Assembly (NCBI GenBank): GCA_965153355.1 | Contig: OZ231126.1 | Coordinates: 58,032,001 to 58,096,000, forward strand | Length of the DNA stretch: 64,000 bases | Reading direction: 5' to 3' | Origin: Flaccisagitta enflata | Taxonomy: Eukaryota > Chaetognatha > Sagittoidea > Aphragmophora | In this document: piece by piece, positions 53,247 to 64,000 of the stretch | How the letters are laid out: every line of letters starts with the position of its first letter | Position numbering within the stretch: the first letter of the stretch is position 1 | Made by a program: the position numbers and the translations under genes | The notes under the pieces: model-generated | Seen by the model: the letters and a program-made list of their open reading frames with translations, nothing else | What the model was told of the DNA's origin: nothing | Database searches by the model: none

Positions 53247-53365
53247 CTAAGGAGAAAAATGAGTAGGTGGAAAACAGAGATCAAGATGCGCACTAAGTCT
53301 GCCTAGCTTTGTGCTATCCAGATAGACCGAGAGAGATGTTGTCATTCAGTGACATTTGCACACTA

Positions 53366-53530
<165 letters not shown>

Positions 53531-53531
53531 T

Positions 53532-54029
53532 GTTGTTGTAGATGTCGTCTAGACTTGGAAATACGGGTGAGCTCATAACCTGACTATCAGTATAGTGAAG
53601 GGACTGCTGGTGTAATGTATAGACCTTAAACGGTTGACAATGGGGTAAAGCATCCCCCTTCGGCTTACCTTAGGAAAAATACTTTGAGTATAAAACTATA
53701 AGATCAATCGCTTATTTTGCAGAATTTCAGCTTCATCTATTTGCTTGATATGCAAAACAAGCGCGCGATTTGGACCTGGAACCTTTTGCTTATATTGAAT
53801 TTGAAGTCGAGTGAGTTAACCACCAGACCAATTTCAGCAGATGTTTGAATAAGGTGAATTTGATTTAGTGCATTCAAGAGAATTTTCTATCAACAGAGCC
53901 ACCATACCCCATTGTCAACCCTATAGGACAAAAGCATTATACACACACAGTTTCATTTCATTTGCACTAATGGTATTTAGGATATAAGGGCCCCCGTATT
54001 TCCAAGTCAAGACGACATCTACACAACAA
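53532..54029. mobile_element. Foldback element adjoining a (GTT)n tract
   Basis: Ends GTTGTTGTAGATGTCGTCTA and the inverse of TTTGTTGTGTAGATGTCGTC, continuing as GACTTGGAAATACGGG. The TTGTTG at both termini makes the element-microsatellite border ambiguous; more GTT units follow on the right (54030-54065). Arms share CAACCGTT.. and GACAATGGGGTA blocks. Confidence 0.7.
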
Positions 54030-54924
54030 ATTGTTGATGCTGTTATTGTTGATAATTTTGTTGTTAGGTTCTCCCATTCCCTCTCCATCTCTCCCTCTCT
54101 TATTCTCTTTTCGCGGACAGAAAGCGCAAAAAATCGCGCGATGGGATTGTGCACACATGTTTCCTCTTGGCTCCCGCCTTAGTTTGTTCAAACAATTGTT
54201 CAGCACAATCGATAACTCTTACTTTGTCTTTTTTCCTAGACTTTCATTTTAAAAGCAGCGTTACTTGGAAAAGAGAAAAGCAGTATCTAACGAAACAGTT
54301 TAAACAACCCGACCGAAAATATTTGGCATCAGTTTTTCAGCGTAAAGCCATTTTACTCTTCTTTTTTTTCTTTTCTTTTTTGTTTTTGCTTTTCACATTT
54401 ATTTATTAGCAAATGACTCATTTTAGGGCCGCGCTGTGTTTATCCATTAAGCCGGGCTCATTTTGGACTTTCGAAAAAATCTAAACATTAGCACAAAATC
54501 AATCTGACCTTGTTGTAGGCACCAAATCAAAAAAGTGAGGCTCAACAATGGCTATGATAGAAACTTATATGAGTATATTGGGCTCTTTACTATGCGTATA
54601 AAACATGGAAACTAAAAAGTGCTTGAGAAAAAAAAATGTTGGTCTCAAATGCTCAAATTGAGCAATATCTAAACCATTTAAAGCCGCGTCATGCTCATTT
54701 TCGTACATTTGTCCGCACAAATCCAATTTCCGATACTCCATCGGAGATCATCGGCTCGTGCCATCAAACGCAAGCGCAAATGCCAGCACAAGCGCGAGAT
54801 AACAAAACCCGTCAAATGTGGCGTTCATTCGCTTTTAGATTTCAAACTGGCTGTTCTCGATCTTTATTCATCGCTATCTTTATTCATCACTACGAATGAA
54901 TTTATCGGGAAAAAAGTCGAAGTC

Positions 54925-55995
54925 AGTCTTCGACTTTTTGACATATTCAAGAGAAACAGGGTTTTCATTTTCTTATTGGGAAGTTGGGAATCTCCACCGA
55001 CCAAATGACCCCCCCAATGAAATTGATAGGGTAAGTAAATTTGATAATTCTCTTTCATTTGGCGCCAAGCAGAATGCTCTACATCAAATATTTTTTGCGC
55101 TTTGATTTTTTAAAGATTTATTTGCGAAAAATTCGAATGAATTTTTTTTTTTTTATGATTTTGTGTAGGATCAATGAAGGAGTGTACTTATTTTTACTTG
55201 AGCATGCAAATACAAAAAAAAACATGTTTATGAGCACAGATGCTCATCTGTGAGGGCGTTTTTGAGCATTTTAGCTCTTTTAGCTCACTTAGCTCAGTCT
55301 ATTCTTTCTGATTTCAAATATGATGAATAGCTAAATATTTTTATACTTGATTCAGCAAGCAACTAAAAAAAACATGTCAGTGAGCAGAGCTGCTCATCCA
55401 TTGGAGATGATTCTAATCGGCTCATTATAGACCCTCTTTTTCCCTCCAAAATATTGACGTCTTACTCATTTTTGAGAGAATTAAAACAGTTAACATGGAC
55501 GCTTCGCGGAAATAAGAAAGCCAAAGCCAAAAGCAGACGGGAAAATCAATCTTGAAGTTTTTCTATTTTTTCTTCAACTTAAAAATCGAACAATGTTGCA
55601 ACTAAAAATTTTCCTGACTGTTGTGGGTACCTCCTTCATTTAAGCTCTTGCAGCGGTCTCATTATGAACTGATGTGTGAGGGAGTTTTTAAGTATTCTAG
55701 CTCATTTAGCTCATTTAGCTAGCTCTTTTTCTCTGATTTTAAAAGGATAAATAAATTGATGTTTTGATTTAAGGATGCAAATACAAAGAAGCATGTCAGT
55801 GAGCAAAGCTGGTTGAATAATTTAGAATATTTTAGCTCATCTAGCTCATTTGGCTTGGTGCTATTTTTCTTTGATTTTCAGTGCAATCAACAATACAAAT
55901 TGCTTTTGATTTGATCTAACAAATAAAAAAATTTCAGCGACTAAAAATAAAAGCATGGCGACTTTTTTCCTCACGGCGACAGCCGCCATTACTGG
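54925..55995. repeat. Dispersed repeat, inverted copy of 28816-29625
   Basis: TTGACATATTCAAGAGAAAC, TTGGCGCCAAGCAGAATGCT, TTTTAGCTCTTTTAGCTCAC and GGCGACAGCCGCCATTACTG all recur inverted at 28816-29625. The TTTAGCTCA.TTAGCTC module repeats several times. No gene recognised. Confidence 0.7.
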
Positions 55996-56225
55996 TATTA
56001 TAACCAACGACTGCCAAACGCAAATGCTATGTACGCATTCGCCGCGTGTGTTTCATGAAAGAAGACGCACGCTCGTTCGAACAAAAGAAAATAACGCGAG
56101 AGGGTAATAAGCACGCGAACGCGGAGAAATTAGAACACGCCCATTACCAACCGTAAGTGCATCGCGTCGTTCAAATACTTTTCTATGTCAACAGTAATCA
56201 AATCATAGTTGCATTATGTACGTAC

Positions 56226-56719
56226 CGAAATCGAACGTTTTTCCCTCAGATTTTTCTCGAAAGCGTCGAAAACGGAACAGCCGCTGGTGTCTAAGCTTTC
56301 TTCTTTCCTTTCCACGTCATATTCTTCGCCCACTTCCTCCGGAACGACGGCGGCATTTACGTTGACGTTGACTTTTTCCGCCACAACCGTCTCCTCCTCC
56401 TCCTTCTCTCCTACCATCTCTTTCTTCACGGGCGACCCCACAGGTTTTCCTTCTAACTCCGTCGATATTTTGACGTTTTCAATGTTTTCGCGGCGAAGCT
56501 CTTTCCCGGTGATTTCCTCTTTGGCGACTTCTTTTCGGGCGAAATTGTTTCCGTCGAATAGAGCCATCAGCAAGTCGGCGAAATTGTTTCCGTCGAATAG
56601 AGCCATCAGCAAGTCGGCTGCCTTGCTGGCATTTTCGATCGCTTTCGCGGCTATGTTCAATTGATCTACGGCATTTTCGATCGCTTTCCTTCTTAATTCA
56701 GCGTCATATGTGTTCCATT
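56226..56719 (-). CDS. Gene A exon 4, with in-frame tandem duplications
   Basis: The 494-nt exon encodes WNTYDAELRRKAIENAVDQL, then two imperfect 14-residue repeats starting KAIENA, then ADLLMALFDGNNF twice in tandem, then a Lys/Glu-rich stretch (EKEEEETVVAEK, PEEVGEEYDVERKEES) and SVFDAFEKNLREKRSIS. Acceptor CCCCATAG completes G|AA (Glu) from exon 3; donor TTTCG|GTACGT is phase 0. The acidic tail suggests a soluble helical region. No family recognised. Confidence 0.85.
56541..56618 (-). repeat. Perfect 39-bp tandem duplication inside exon 4
   Basis: Two identical 39-bp copies (56541-56579, 56580-56618) add 13 residues without changing frame. Identity at third codon positions implies a recent event or an assembly artefact. 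Confidence 0.95.
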
Positions 56720-56799
56720 CTATGGGGAAGGGGGTGTGAGAGAAATCAATTACTAAATGAAATAAAAAGTGTATGAACGCACGAAGGATTTCATTGACG

Positions 56800-56942
56800 A
56801 ATGAATGGAGGTATACATAGTTAAATGAATAAATAAAAGAATGAACAAAGAATGAATCAATGAATCAATCAATAAATGAATGAATGATGAATGAATGAAT
56901 GAATGAATCAATAAATGAATGAATGAATGAATGAATGAATGT
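56800..56942. repeat. (GAAT)n microsatellite
   Basis: Degenerate GAATGAAT repeat upstream (sense) of exon 4. Ile/His/Ser frames are artefacts. Confidence 0.93.
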
Positions 56943-57689
56943 AGGAATCTTGGACAGACCTCAATCAATGGCGTTTTCGTTACCGTCATTGTCGTCGTTC
57001 AGGTCATTGCTGCAGTTTTCGTTTTCGTTGTTGTTTTTGCAGTTTTCGTTATTGTTGCTGCTGTTGGCATCTATCCAGCTATTGCTGTTGTTTTCACTAG
57101 TTCCTGAGAGAGAGAGAGAGAGAGAGACAGAGACTGATCTTTTTTCCTGCCAACTGCCTAAATTAACTCATTGGCTGACATGCTCCTTAAGCTTCCCCCT
57201 CTCTCCATCCATCTCTAATTAGCTATCCTTGACCATCAACACACTTCAACAACTCGTTATTTAACCATTTTCCAATGTAGACTTCACTCTCGCTCCTTTA
57301 ACAGAAACCTGGTCTCAACTCATTGTTTTCTTCGACGGCAGAATCCTGACTTTTAGTCTTTGTTCTTGTTTTTGCCAACGAAAAAGTCGTCACGTCTGCA
57401 AAAGAAGATGAGAGATCAAAATATGGAAATGAACACGCGCGTAACTGATAACTGATGCAAAGAAAATGGTGGAAATAATGGAAAAGGCCATAGAAAGGGA
57501 GTTTGAGCGATGAAGAGGTTATCAACAATTCAACATGCCCGACCGGGCAACGATGCGTCCGGACTGTGACATATATGGACAAAGATGGACGAACAGACGG
57601 ATGAAACGGCAGGGTAGTAAAGGAGGCTCTCAAAACATGTTTGTCGATCGTTTGTTTCAGTATAGGATCTCATCGTGGCCGAAAAATGC

Positions 57690-57800
57690 CGAGAAACGCG
57701 GTTTTGGCACAGGCTTAACAGACGGACATACGGACTGACGGATGGACGGACGGACTGACGGACAGACGGGCGGGCGGACGGACGGACCCTTTAATAGAGA
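57690..57800. repeat. (GGAC/GGAT)n tetramer tract
   Basis: CGGACTGACGGATGGACGG repeat, inverted relative of the GGTC family, followed by GACCCTTTAATAGAGATGCG. Confidence 0.7.
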
Positions 57801-57919
57801 TGCGTTCCTGACGGACGCATTTTTAAAAAGTTTTTTTTTTCTCTTTGCATTTTTAATCTGATATTTCTCATCGCAATGTGATGTAACGCAAGTCCTTATC
57901 TCCATAAACACGCAAATAC

Positions 57920-57967
<48 letters not shown>
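57920..57967. repeat. (CA)n microsatellite
   Basis: About 22 CA units in the gene A intron between exons 3 and 4. Confidence 0.95.
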
Positions 57968-57969
<2 letters not shown>

Positions 57970-58727
57970 CACTAATACCAAAACCAAAGTAGAAACAAGC
58001 TAGCACACACTATAATGCCCGAAATCGGGCTAACTATTTCATTAATGACAACTGCGACAAATCGAGTCTCAAGTTTGTTTCATATTTTAAATTTGCATGG
58101 AGAGCTTCCATTGAGAGAGAGGTAATTTGTCAACATCCTATCTATAGCTATATGCTATAGCTATATATCGTCAACCTGCATAATTGGATCAAACATTTTC
58201 ATCAACATTTACATCGACATTTACACCATCAGAAAATCTACAACTACATCTACATCATATTAAGCAAAAAAAAAGATCTCAGAATCCAGATTTTCAAAAA
58301 TTTTGGTTGTGGCGCCATCAAATCGCCCCAAACGAGACCCTTAGGGGCCCCCTCACACCCCAAGTGTATTTTTTTTCTTTTTTTTTTTTTCTTTTTTTGT
58401 CTTATGTTTGTCTGGTCCCTGTCCACTATCTTGAGCAATAATAACCAAGTTTTGGGGAGGTATCATTTCGATCAGTCCTAACATGACATAGGAGAGGCAC
58501 AGGATGCATACCCCCAAAATCCCCATCTTTCTCTTTTTTTGCTTTTATGTTTTGTCCATTCGTTTTTTTGCGTGTATGGATGATGGCGCATGTGTGAATT
58601 GCAGGTGTGATCAGACAAAGCGAACCAAAACTGACTTTGTTTCGAGGGCTTCATTGACAAGTATAATTGACAATTTTTTTTCCCTTTGTTCCGTCCTTGA
58701 CCTTGGTGGTTTAGATTTACATTTGCA

Positions 58728-58731
<4 letters not shown>

Positions 58732-58766
<35 letters not shown>

Positions 58767-59078
58767 GGTCTGAAAAGCATGATTTTGCGTCTGAGGGGTC
58801 TAATTTGGGGTCTGAGAGGCCTGATTTGAAGTCTGAGAGACCTGATTTGGGGTCTGAGAGGCCTGTTCTGGGGCAAGAAAAGTCTGATTTGAGGTCTGAA
58901 AGGCCTGATTTGAAGTCTTAGAGGCCTTTTTTTGGGGTCACTAGGGGCTTCAATTGTAGTCTGGGAAGCCTATTTTGAGGCTTTGGGGAGGGGGGGTACA
59001 TACAGTCGGAAAACAGAAACCGAAGAAAATTGCCCTATGTGCAACTATAGGTCATCGGCCCCTCCGGGGCCGCTGCCC
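58732..59078. repeat. (GA)n plus GGCCTGATTTGGGGTCT minisatellite, GCCGCTGCCC end
   Basis: GA run, then about 9 units like those at 3028-3700, ending GGTCATCGGCCCCTCCGGGG plus CCGCTGCCC. The left inverted flank of the family is missing, so this copy is half a hairpin. Confidence 0.75.
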
Positions 59079-59147
59079 AAAAAAAAAACAAATGTAGTAA
59101 AACAACCAGGTATCAAATTTTGGCTCTCATGAGCCCTGCCTTCATAC

Positions 59148-59716
59148 CATCAGCAGGCGTGATGCTATCGCCGGACACGTCTTTCTCGTCAACGCCGTAA
59201 CTCAACGGATTAAGCATCCGAAGCTGCACGTCGACTTCATCCTTCGACGCGACTGCATCCTTTGACGGGGCGTCGGCGAGCGTAGGATTCGGCAGACCGA
59301 ATGTTACGGGGTTGAGTAATCGCAACCGTGATTTCACCTCCTCCGTCAAAGCAACATCGGACAAAGGATGTGGTTTCGTATCCGATGGTTGTTCGCCGGT
59401 AGTCGAAGGAGAATTCGAGGTAGTTTGGTCTGACGAAGTTGCGGGGTATTGATCCGCTCGAAAACCATGGGCATGGTGAATCAGAGCTGGAAAATGTACG
59501 GATGAAAACGAGAAAAGAAAACAAGGAGAAGGTCGCCTTTCGTTGGGAAACGACTCAAATGGGCTAGGGGCACAAGAAACTAGGTAAAAGAACGGCAACT
59601 TCAGCCAGCCGGGAAATTTTGCATGCGTCAACTTCATATAATATCCGTATTGATTCCATTGACTGTAATGCTGTGAATCTTCGACGTATCTAACAAATAG
59701 TAGTATTAATGGATTC
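59148..59716 (-). CDS. Gene A exon 3
   Basis: A 569-nt open stretch encoding NPLILLLFVRYVEDSQHYSQ, YGYYMKLTHAKFPGWLKL, a Ser/Thr/Pro region (YPATSSDQTTSNSPSTTGE) and a twofold motif: EEVKSRLRLLNPVTFGL and EVDVQLRMLNPLSYGV. The stronger-looking acceptor GTTAG at 59689 would create a stop with exon 2 (TG|A), whereas ATTAAG at 59716 gives Trp and keeps frame. The middle (PSPFESFPNERR..) is Pro/Phe-rich and pyrimidine-rich and could hide a ~71-nt intron. Donor GATG|GTATGA joins exon 4. Confidence 0.7.
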
Positions 59717-59871
59717 CTTAATGTCTCATTAATGTCATTTTAACAATTCTTTTATCGCAGTGAATCACCTTTGCGGATGTTGTTTATTGTGACATCGCAA
59801 ATGCGTTTTTCTCTCATTTCCCTGTCCTCCTCTTCAATGATGGCGGACGAACTCATTTCGCTGTTTTAATG

Positions 59872-59872
<1 letters not shown>

Positions 59873-59939
<67 letters not shown>
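59873..59939. repeat. (GA)n microsatellite
   Basis: About 33 GA units in intron 2 of gene A; reads (CT)n in sense, about 160 bp before exon 3. Confidence 0.96.
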
Positions 59940-59943
<4 letters not shown>

Positions 59944-59963
59944 CATCAACAATCGAGTATGTC

Positions 59964-60049
59964 ACCACCACCACCACCACCACCACCACCACCACCACCA
60001 CCACCACCACCACCACCACCACCATCACCACCACCACCACCACCACCAC
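59964..60049. repeat. (CCA)n microsatellite
   Basis: About 28 CCA units with one TCA. Lies just downstream (sense) of exon 2. Poly-Pro, poly-His and Val/Gly frames are artefacts. Confidence 0.96.
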
Positions 60050-60091
60050 TGTATTTCTATATTAAGACACACATCAAGTTCTTGATTTTAC

Positions 60092-60261
60092 CATTGCTGC
60101 TGCATCCATTTGTCCAATCTATCGTTGTCATTGAGGAAATTATTGTTGCTGATATTGGAATGAAAAGTGATGTCGAACTCATCCATGTACATCTCATACT
60201 CGTGGAACAGTTTTCTCTTTTCAGCCTCGGGAAGACTTAGCAAAGCGTCCATTTCATTTTT
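60092..60261 (-). CDS. Gene A exon 2
   Basis: Encodes KNEMDALLSLPEAEKRKLFH, EYEMYMDEFDITFHSNIS, NNNFLNDNDRLDKWMQQQ. Acceptor TTAAATCAG in phase 0 from exon 1; donor CAATG|GTAAAA, phase 2. Acidic and probably helical. No family recognised. Confidence 0.8.
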
Positions 60262-61052
60262 CTGATTTAATGAAAAAGGATAAAAAAACGGAAATAAAGT
60301 CGCGGGTGAATAAGGCCTTAAGGAGGTAGATATTCAACGAAATTATCAATGTATTTTCACTGGCCAGCGCCCCGGGCGCCTTGAAATTGAAAATGAACTT
60401 TATTATGCTGCTTGTTGATACGTGCCTCTTCTTTTCAAGAAATATCTATCTTTTAGTTTCGTTTATAAATGTTTCTGGAGTGTTTCTTATATTTCTGCTC
60501 TGGAAAATAATAAGCAAATTAGTAGTGCAAAAGGTTTTTTTTCTCAAATCTACCATCTCAGTTCTGTACACTTTTTTTTACTTATAAGAGACCAGTTTAC
60601 AAGAGACATGAGCCTGAGATTTGACAAAATTTTAGAAACAGAATAAGAGAATACCCAGGCTGTAATTCAGTTTTGGCCATTCTCAAAAGAAAATTCTTTT
60701 TAGTTTCTTATCTAAAACATAAATTTTATTGAAAGTTTTTCGGAAATATAGGTCGTTTTTCTTAAAAAACAATTTCTTTTTTTTTTTAGTTTGGCTGTGA
60801 AATCAGGCATTATATTAGAAAAAACCATGAAAATGATCAAGTTTGAAATAACTGTTCCAAATATATCCAAATATATCCAATTTATATATATATATATATG
60901 AACATAGAAGAAATTAAGAACACTTTAAGAGAATTTCAGGCTGAAATCAGCTGAAAATTTAAGAACACTTAGGCTGAAAAAAGCTGTCTCTTACATAAAA
61001 AAATTGGAGAGGGCGCTTGATAGAGAGTATATAGATATTTAATGCGATATAC

Positions 61053-61301
61053 CGTGAACAGCTCATCATTTGCCGCCGTCGTTGATACGTGTAACGCCGA
61101 GCTGTTCGTTCCGCGTCCAATTACAAAGTTGGATTGATATTTGCTGAAAGCGTAAACTCGTGCGTGCGGCCGTGAGTGCGCGTGCGTTCTTATAGTAACC
61201 ATCGCTCGTTGGGTAGTAGAGGTATGCAAACCGGAACCCATGGAGAGATGAATGGAGCGAGACGCCCAGTTCGTGGAAGGAAGACGAACTAACGCGAACA
61301 T
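61053..61301 (-). CDS. Gene A exon 1: start codon and presequence-like N-terminus
   Basis: Eighty-three codons from ATG: MFALVRLPSTNWASRSIHLS, then GSGLHTSTTQRAMVTIRTHA, ending NDELFT. There is no Asp or Glu in the first ~78 residues, with many Arg, Ser, Thr and Ala, as in mitochondrial presequences. The donor ACG|GTATAT is phase 0 and matches exon 2. ATG is the first in its open frame; whether transcription starts further upstream cannot be seen. Mitochondrial location is an inference. Confidence 0.7.
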
Positions 61302-64000
61302 GACTACAACCGCGCTTGTTCTTCTCTTTGACGCTTTTAAAAAAATTGAGAAAAAAAAGCCTCTTTATGTGATTAAGGAATCTCTGCGGTTCCTTTAAAA
61401 ATGCTGTTAAAATGGAAATTGGAAATTAGACGAGAGAGGCTTATTCTAGACAGCTTTTCTTAGCTGAGAGCTTTTTACTTTTTTTCCTGTAATTCTTACT
61501 GCAGTTACTCCACCTATACGTCCGTCCGTCTGGATATCATGATTCTTTATCTGTTACTTTTTTTTGTGATCATTGCTTACGAGAGAGAGAGAGCAATAAC
61601 GGAAATTTTGACAGACAGACAGACAAACAGACAAACAGACTGAGATATGATATAAAGACAGATAGACAAGAACTCCTACGCCTGCATCTTTCCAGTATAG
61701 AAACTCGGCCCTGATGACATGGCATTGCATCATTCAAATACAAAAGCATTGCATCACTTCAAATTCAAAAGCCCTCCTCAGGGCTCAGAGAGACTGACCG
61801 AAAGGAAGACAGGAGACGACGCCCCTCGCGACCTCTCAAGCTCAGAACTAGGAAAACATAAGATCCTGTTTTGAGCCCAGAGGATGAGCAATTTTTGAGT
61901 AGGCTCCTAAGCTGAAGTGCTAATGAGTGGGTTGAAATAGTTTTTGGACTTCGATTATAGAATTTGACTGCATTTTTTTAGCCCAAATCCCTTTGGTAAC
62001 ATCTAATGAGCATAACCCAAGTTCAGGATACCTTTTTTTTTATATATTGATTATAGATTTTGGGTTATCAAGCTTCATGAATCCGCATTTGAGAAGGTAG
62101 TGCTAGGTAAAAGGGGTAAATTGGTCATTTTGTAGGCAGTTCAGCTCAAAATTCATTTTTTTAGTCAAAGAACAATATTCAAGGAGGATGCACACCAAAA
62201 ATCATCAATGTGGTTGCATTTTTAAACTGTGACACAACTTTGGAAATGCTCAAAATACCCTTAATTTTTCAGACTCAGCCTATTGTCTCCCTTCTGAATA
62301 ATCATTGGTTAAAATGCTTGTCTTCTTCTTTTTTGCAGAAAAAAAAGCCTGCATATCAGGCAAAACAAATCAACCACTATCAGCCGTCATTGATGCTGCT
62401 GATAAAAAACTCCCCTAATCGTATTGCGCTCTGTAAAAAACTCATTCAACTTTGCAAAACATCACGATATGATAAAACAAATTCGTTATGTTAAGAAAAT
62501 ACTCATAACTTATGAGTCATAAGATAACTATGGCATCAGTTGGCATCGGGTAGTGCGAAAATGTTGGTTTACAGTGTAAACTTTACACACGTCGAGAGCT
62601 TGACCGATACATTGGAGCCCGTTGTTAATTGACAAAGAAATTCTATTCATATCATTTCCAATAAACGGCCTAATTTCTGGCGTGATTTCCCCTGACGTAG
62701 CCTTTTTTGGGTATTTTGCGCCTGAATTCTCTTCTACAACAATTCGTAAATGTTATAAGGATCAACCACTTATAACTTTGCATCGTTCCTTTTCACATCA
62801 GATTTTTAGAACCGCTTGGTTTAAACTAGGAGAACTGCCACTTTTTCTGCGGTTTCTAGTGGTTCAGTCCATGCATAATCCATGGCAAAAAACACCAAAA
62901 TCATTCCAGTAGCTCATTTTTGTAAATTTCCATTTTTTTCTGGGTGGTTGGTACAGGTCATCAAATTTTCCCTTTTTTTGACCTCCTCCATTGTTTTGCT
63001 TGTAACTTTTGAACGAATTGAGCTAGAAATGCCAGATTGGGCCCATTTTAAAGATCTCTCCAAGATCTTTCCAACCGGCACCAATTTTTTGCAAATCCGT
63101 TGAAAAACTACCAAGTTAAAAGCTGTCAAACATGAGCAAGATTATGGAGATTTTGGACGATTTTCCAGATCATTATCTATTTCCTTCTACTTTCACAGTT
63201 TCACTTGTTTTGCTCATAACTTTTGAACGGATAAAGCTAGAAATGCCAGATTGGTCCCATTTTAAAGATATTTTCAATATCTTTAAAACCGTCACCAATT
63301 TCATGTCAATCGCTTGAAAAACAACCAATTTATGGGCTGTCAAACATAGACACTTTCATGGGAATTTTGGAGGATTTTCCTATCTTCTTTTTTCATGGTC
63401 TTATCCTGTTTTGTGATCAATCCTGACATCTCTTTGAGAAGTTATGTCTGTGGGCCAGTATGTTGGTCTATCCAATGGTTAGTCTGCCCACCTGTCAGTC
63501 TATCTTTTAGGGAGATTGTGGAATATGAGCAATCTTCAATGGAACAAGATGGGAATTACCCTTGGGCAATGACTCATACCATATATGAGTTATGGGTTTC
63601 TCAAGTGTACCATCTTGCTCAAAAATATCGTCTCACCGGTATGGTTTATTTGTAACTAAACTACTTCAAAACTATATCAAAATCTCTGACTTTCAGAAAG
63701 AGCAAGTAAAAATCTTTAAAATGCCGCCAAGCAGAGCTCAGTGGCTCAATTTGTTTAGATTTTAGAGCCAAAAGAGTGAAAATGTTGACATCAACACACA
63801 GTAGCCCAGAGCTTGACGCCAGTTGACCTGAACCAATTTATATTCACTTTTTAGATTACATATCTAGAAGAAATGAAATCTGTTTTGGGGCGCTTTTTAA
63901 GATATCTAAAAAAATAGTACTATTTTACTGTATTTTTTACCATAACTCTTTGTGATGAATTTTTTTGTTAATTTTGACTGCAGATTTGATCTCAGATGAT
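61302..64000. other. Upstream of gene A: repeats, no recognised gene
   Basis: Two tandem-like copies of a ~150-bp segment (TTTTGAACG.AT.GAGCTAGAAATGCCAGATTGG) lie at about 62985-63110 and 63205-63320. The final ~120 bases (GGGGCGCTTTTTAAGATATC, TTTTGACTGCAGATTTG) match the inside of the element at 14741, so an element is cut by the window end. Open frames here are short and overlap repeats. Confidence 0.6.

Noticed and set aside
59689-59716. Acceptor TTTGTTAG at 59689 for gene A exon 3
   Set aside because: It looks better than the chosen site, but joining it to exon 2 creates TGA; the site at 59716 keeps the frame.

Overview
This is eukaryotic genomic DNA, almost certainly from an invertebrate animal. 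Coding sequence occurs only as short exons with GT-AG introns, all on the minus strand. The exons are scattered through about 60 kb dominated by microsatellites, minisatellites and inverted-repeat (foldback/MITE-type) elements. I see no bacterial operons, rRNA, tRNA or CRISPR array. The species cannot be named from the sequence; the animal call rests on a typical metazoan two-domain, twelve-helix adenylate cyclase.

Two genes lie head to tail on the minus strand. Gene A runs from 61301 down to 45747. I rebuilt it as eight exons whose splice phases all agree, from an ATG to a TAA, giving a predicted 660-residue protein. I do not recognise its family. Its first 78 or so residues lack acidic residues and look like a mitochondrial presequence; the rest is largely acidic and helical, with a perfect 39-bp in-frame tandem duplication in exon 4.

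The second gene is a membrane adenylate cyclase of the vertebrate ADCY2/4/7 type. Nineteen exons from 37308 to 7338 join in phase into 786 codons: last helix of the first membrane domain, C1a catalytic domain, linker, second membrane domain (helices 7-12 with a Ser-rich, glycosylatable loop) and the first half of C2a. Its final exons lie beyond the left edge of the window. Its 5' part (43559 to 38389) is less certain: helices 1-2 were not found, two helix-coding segments are only 19 nt apart, and the TM5 exon does not fit its neighbours' phase.

The introns are the striking part. Downstream of two cyclase exons the exon's own 3' end, with its 5' splice site, has been tandemly amplified: nine extra 90-bp copies at 30258-31067 and about seven 34-bp copies at 35316-35594. 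Several acceptors use microsatellites as their pyrimidine tract. Transposon-like elements with readable target duplications include three copies of a ~500-bp MULE-like family (9-bp duplications), a hAT MITE (8-bp), TA-flanked mariner/pogo-like elements, a hAT-like element with subterminal CTTCCG hexamers, a 5.5-kb foldback, and a 2-kb foldback whose arms are one minisatellite in opposite orientations. Several are nested. Layout: 1-7245 nested foldbacks; 7338-21908 cyclase C2a to C1b exons; 21909-31067 large intron; 31068-43559 C1a and 5' exons; 45747-61301 gene A; 61302-64000 repeats with no recognised gene.
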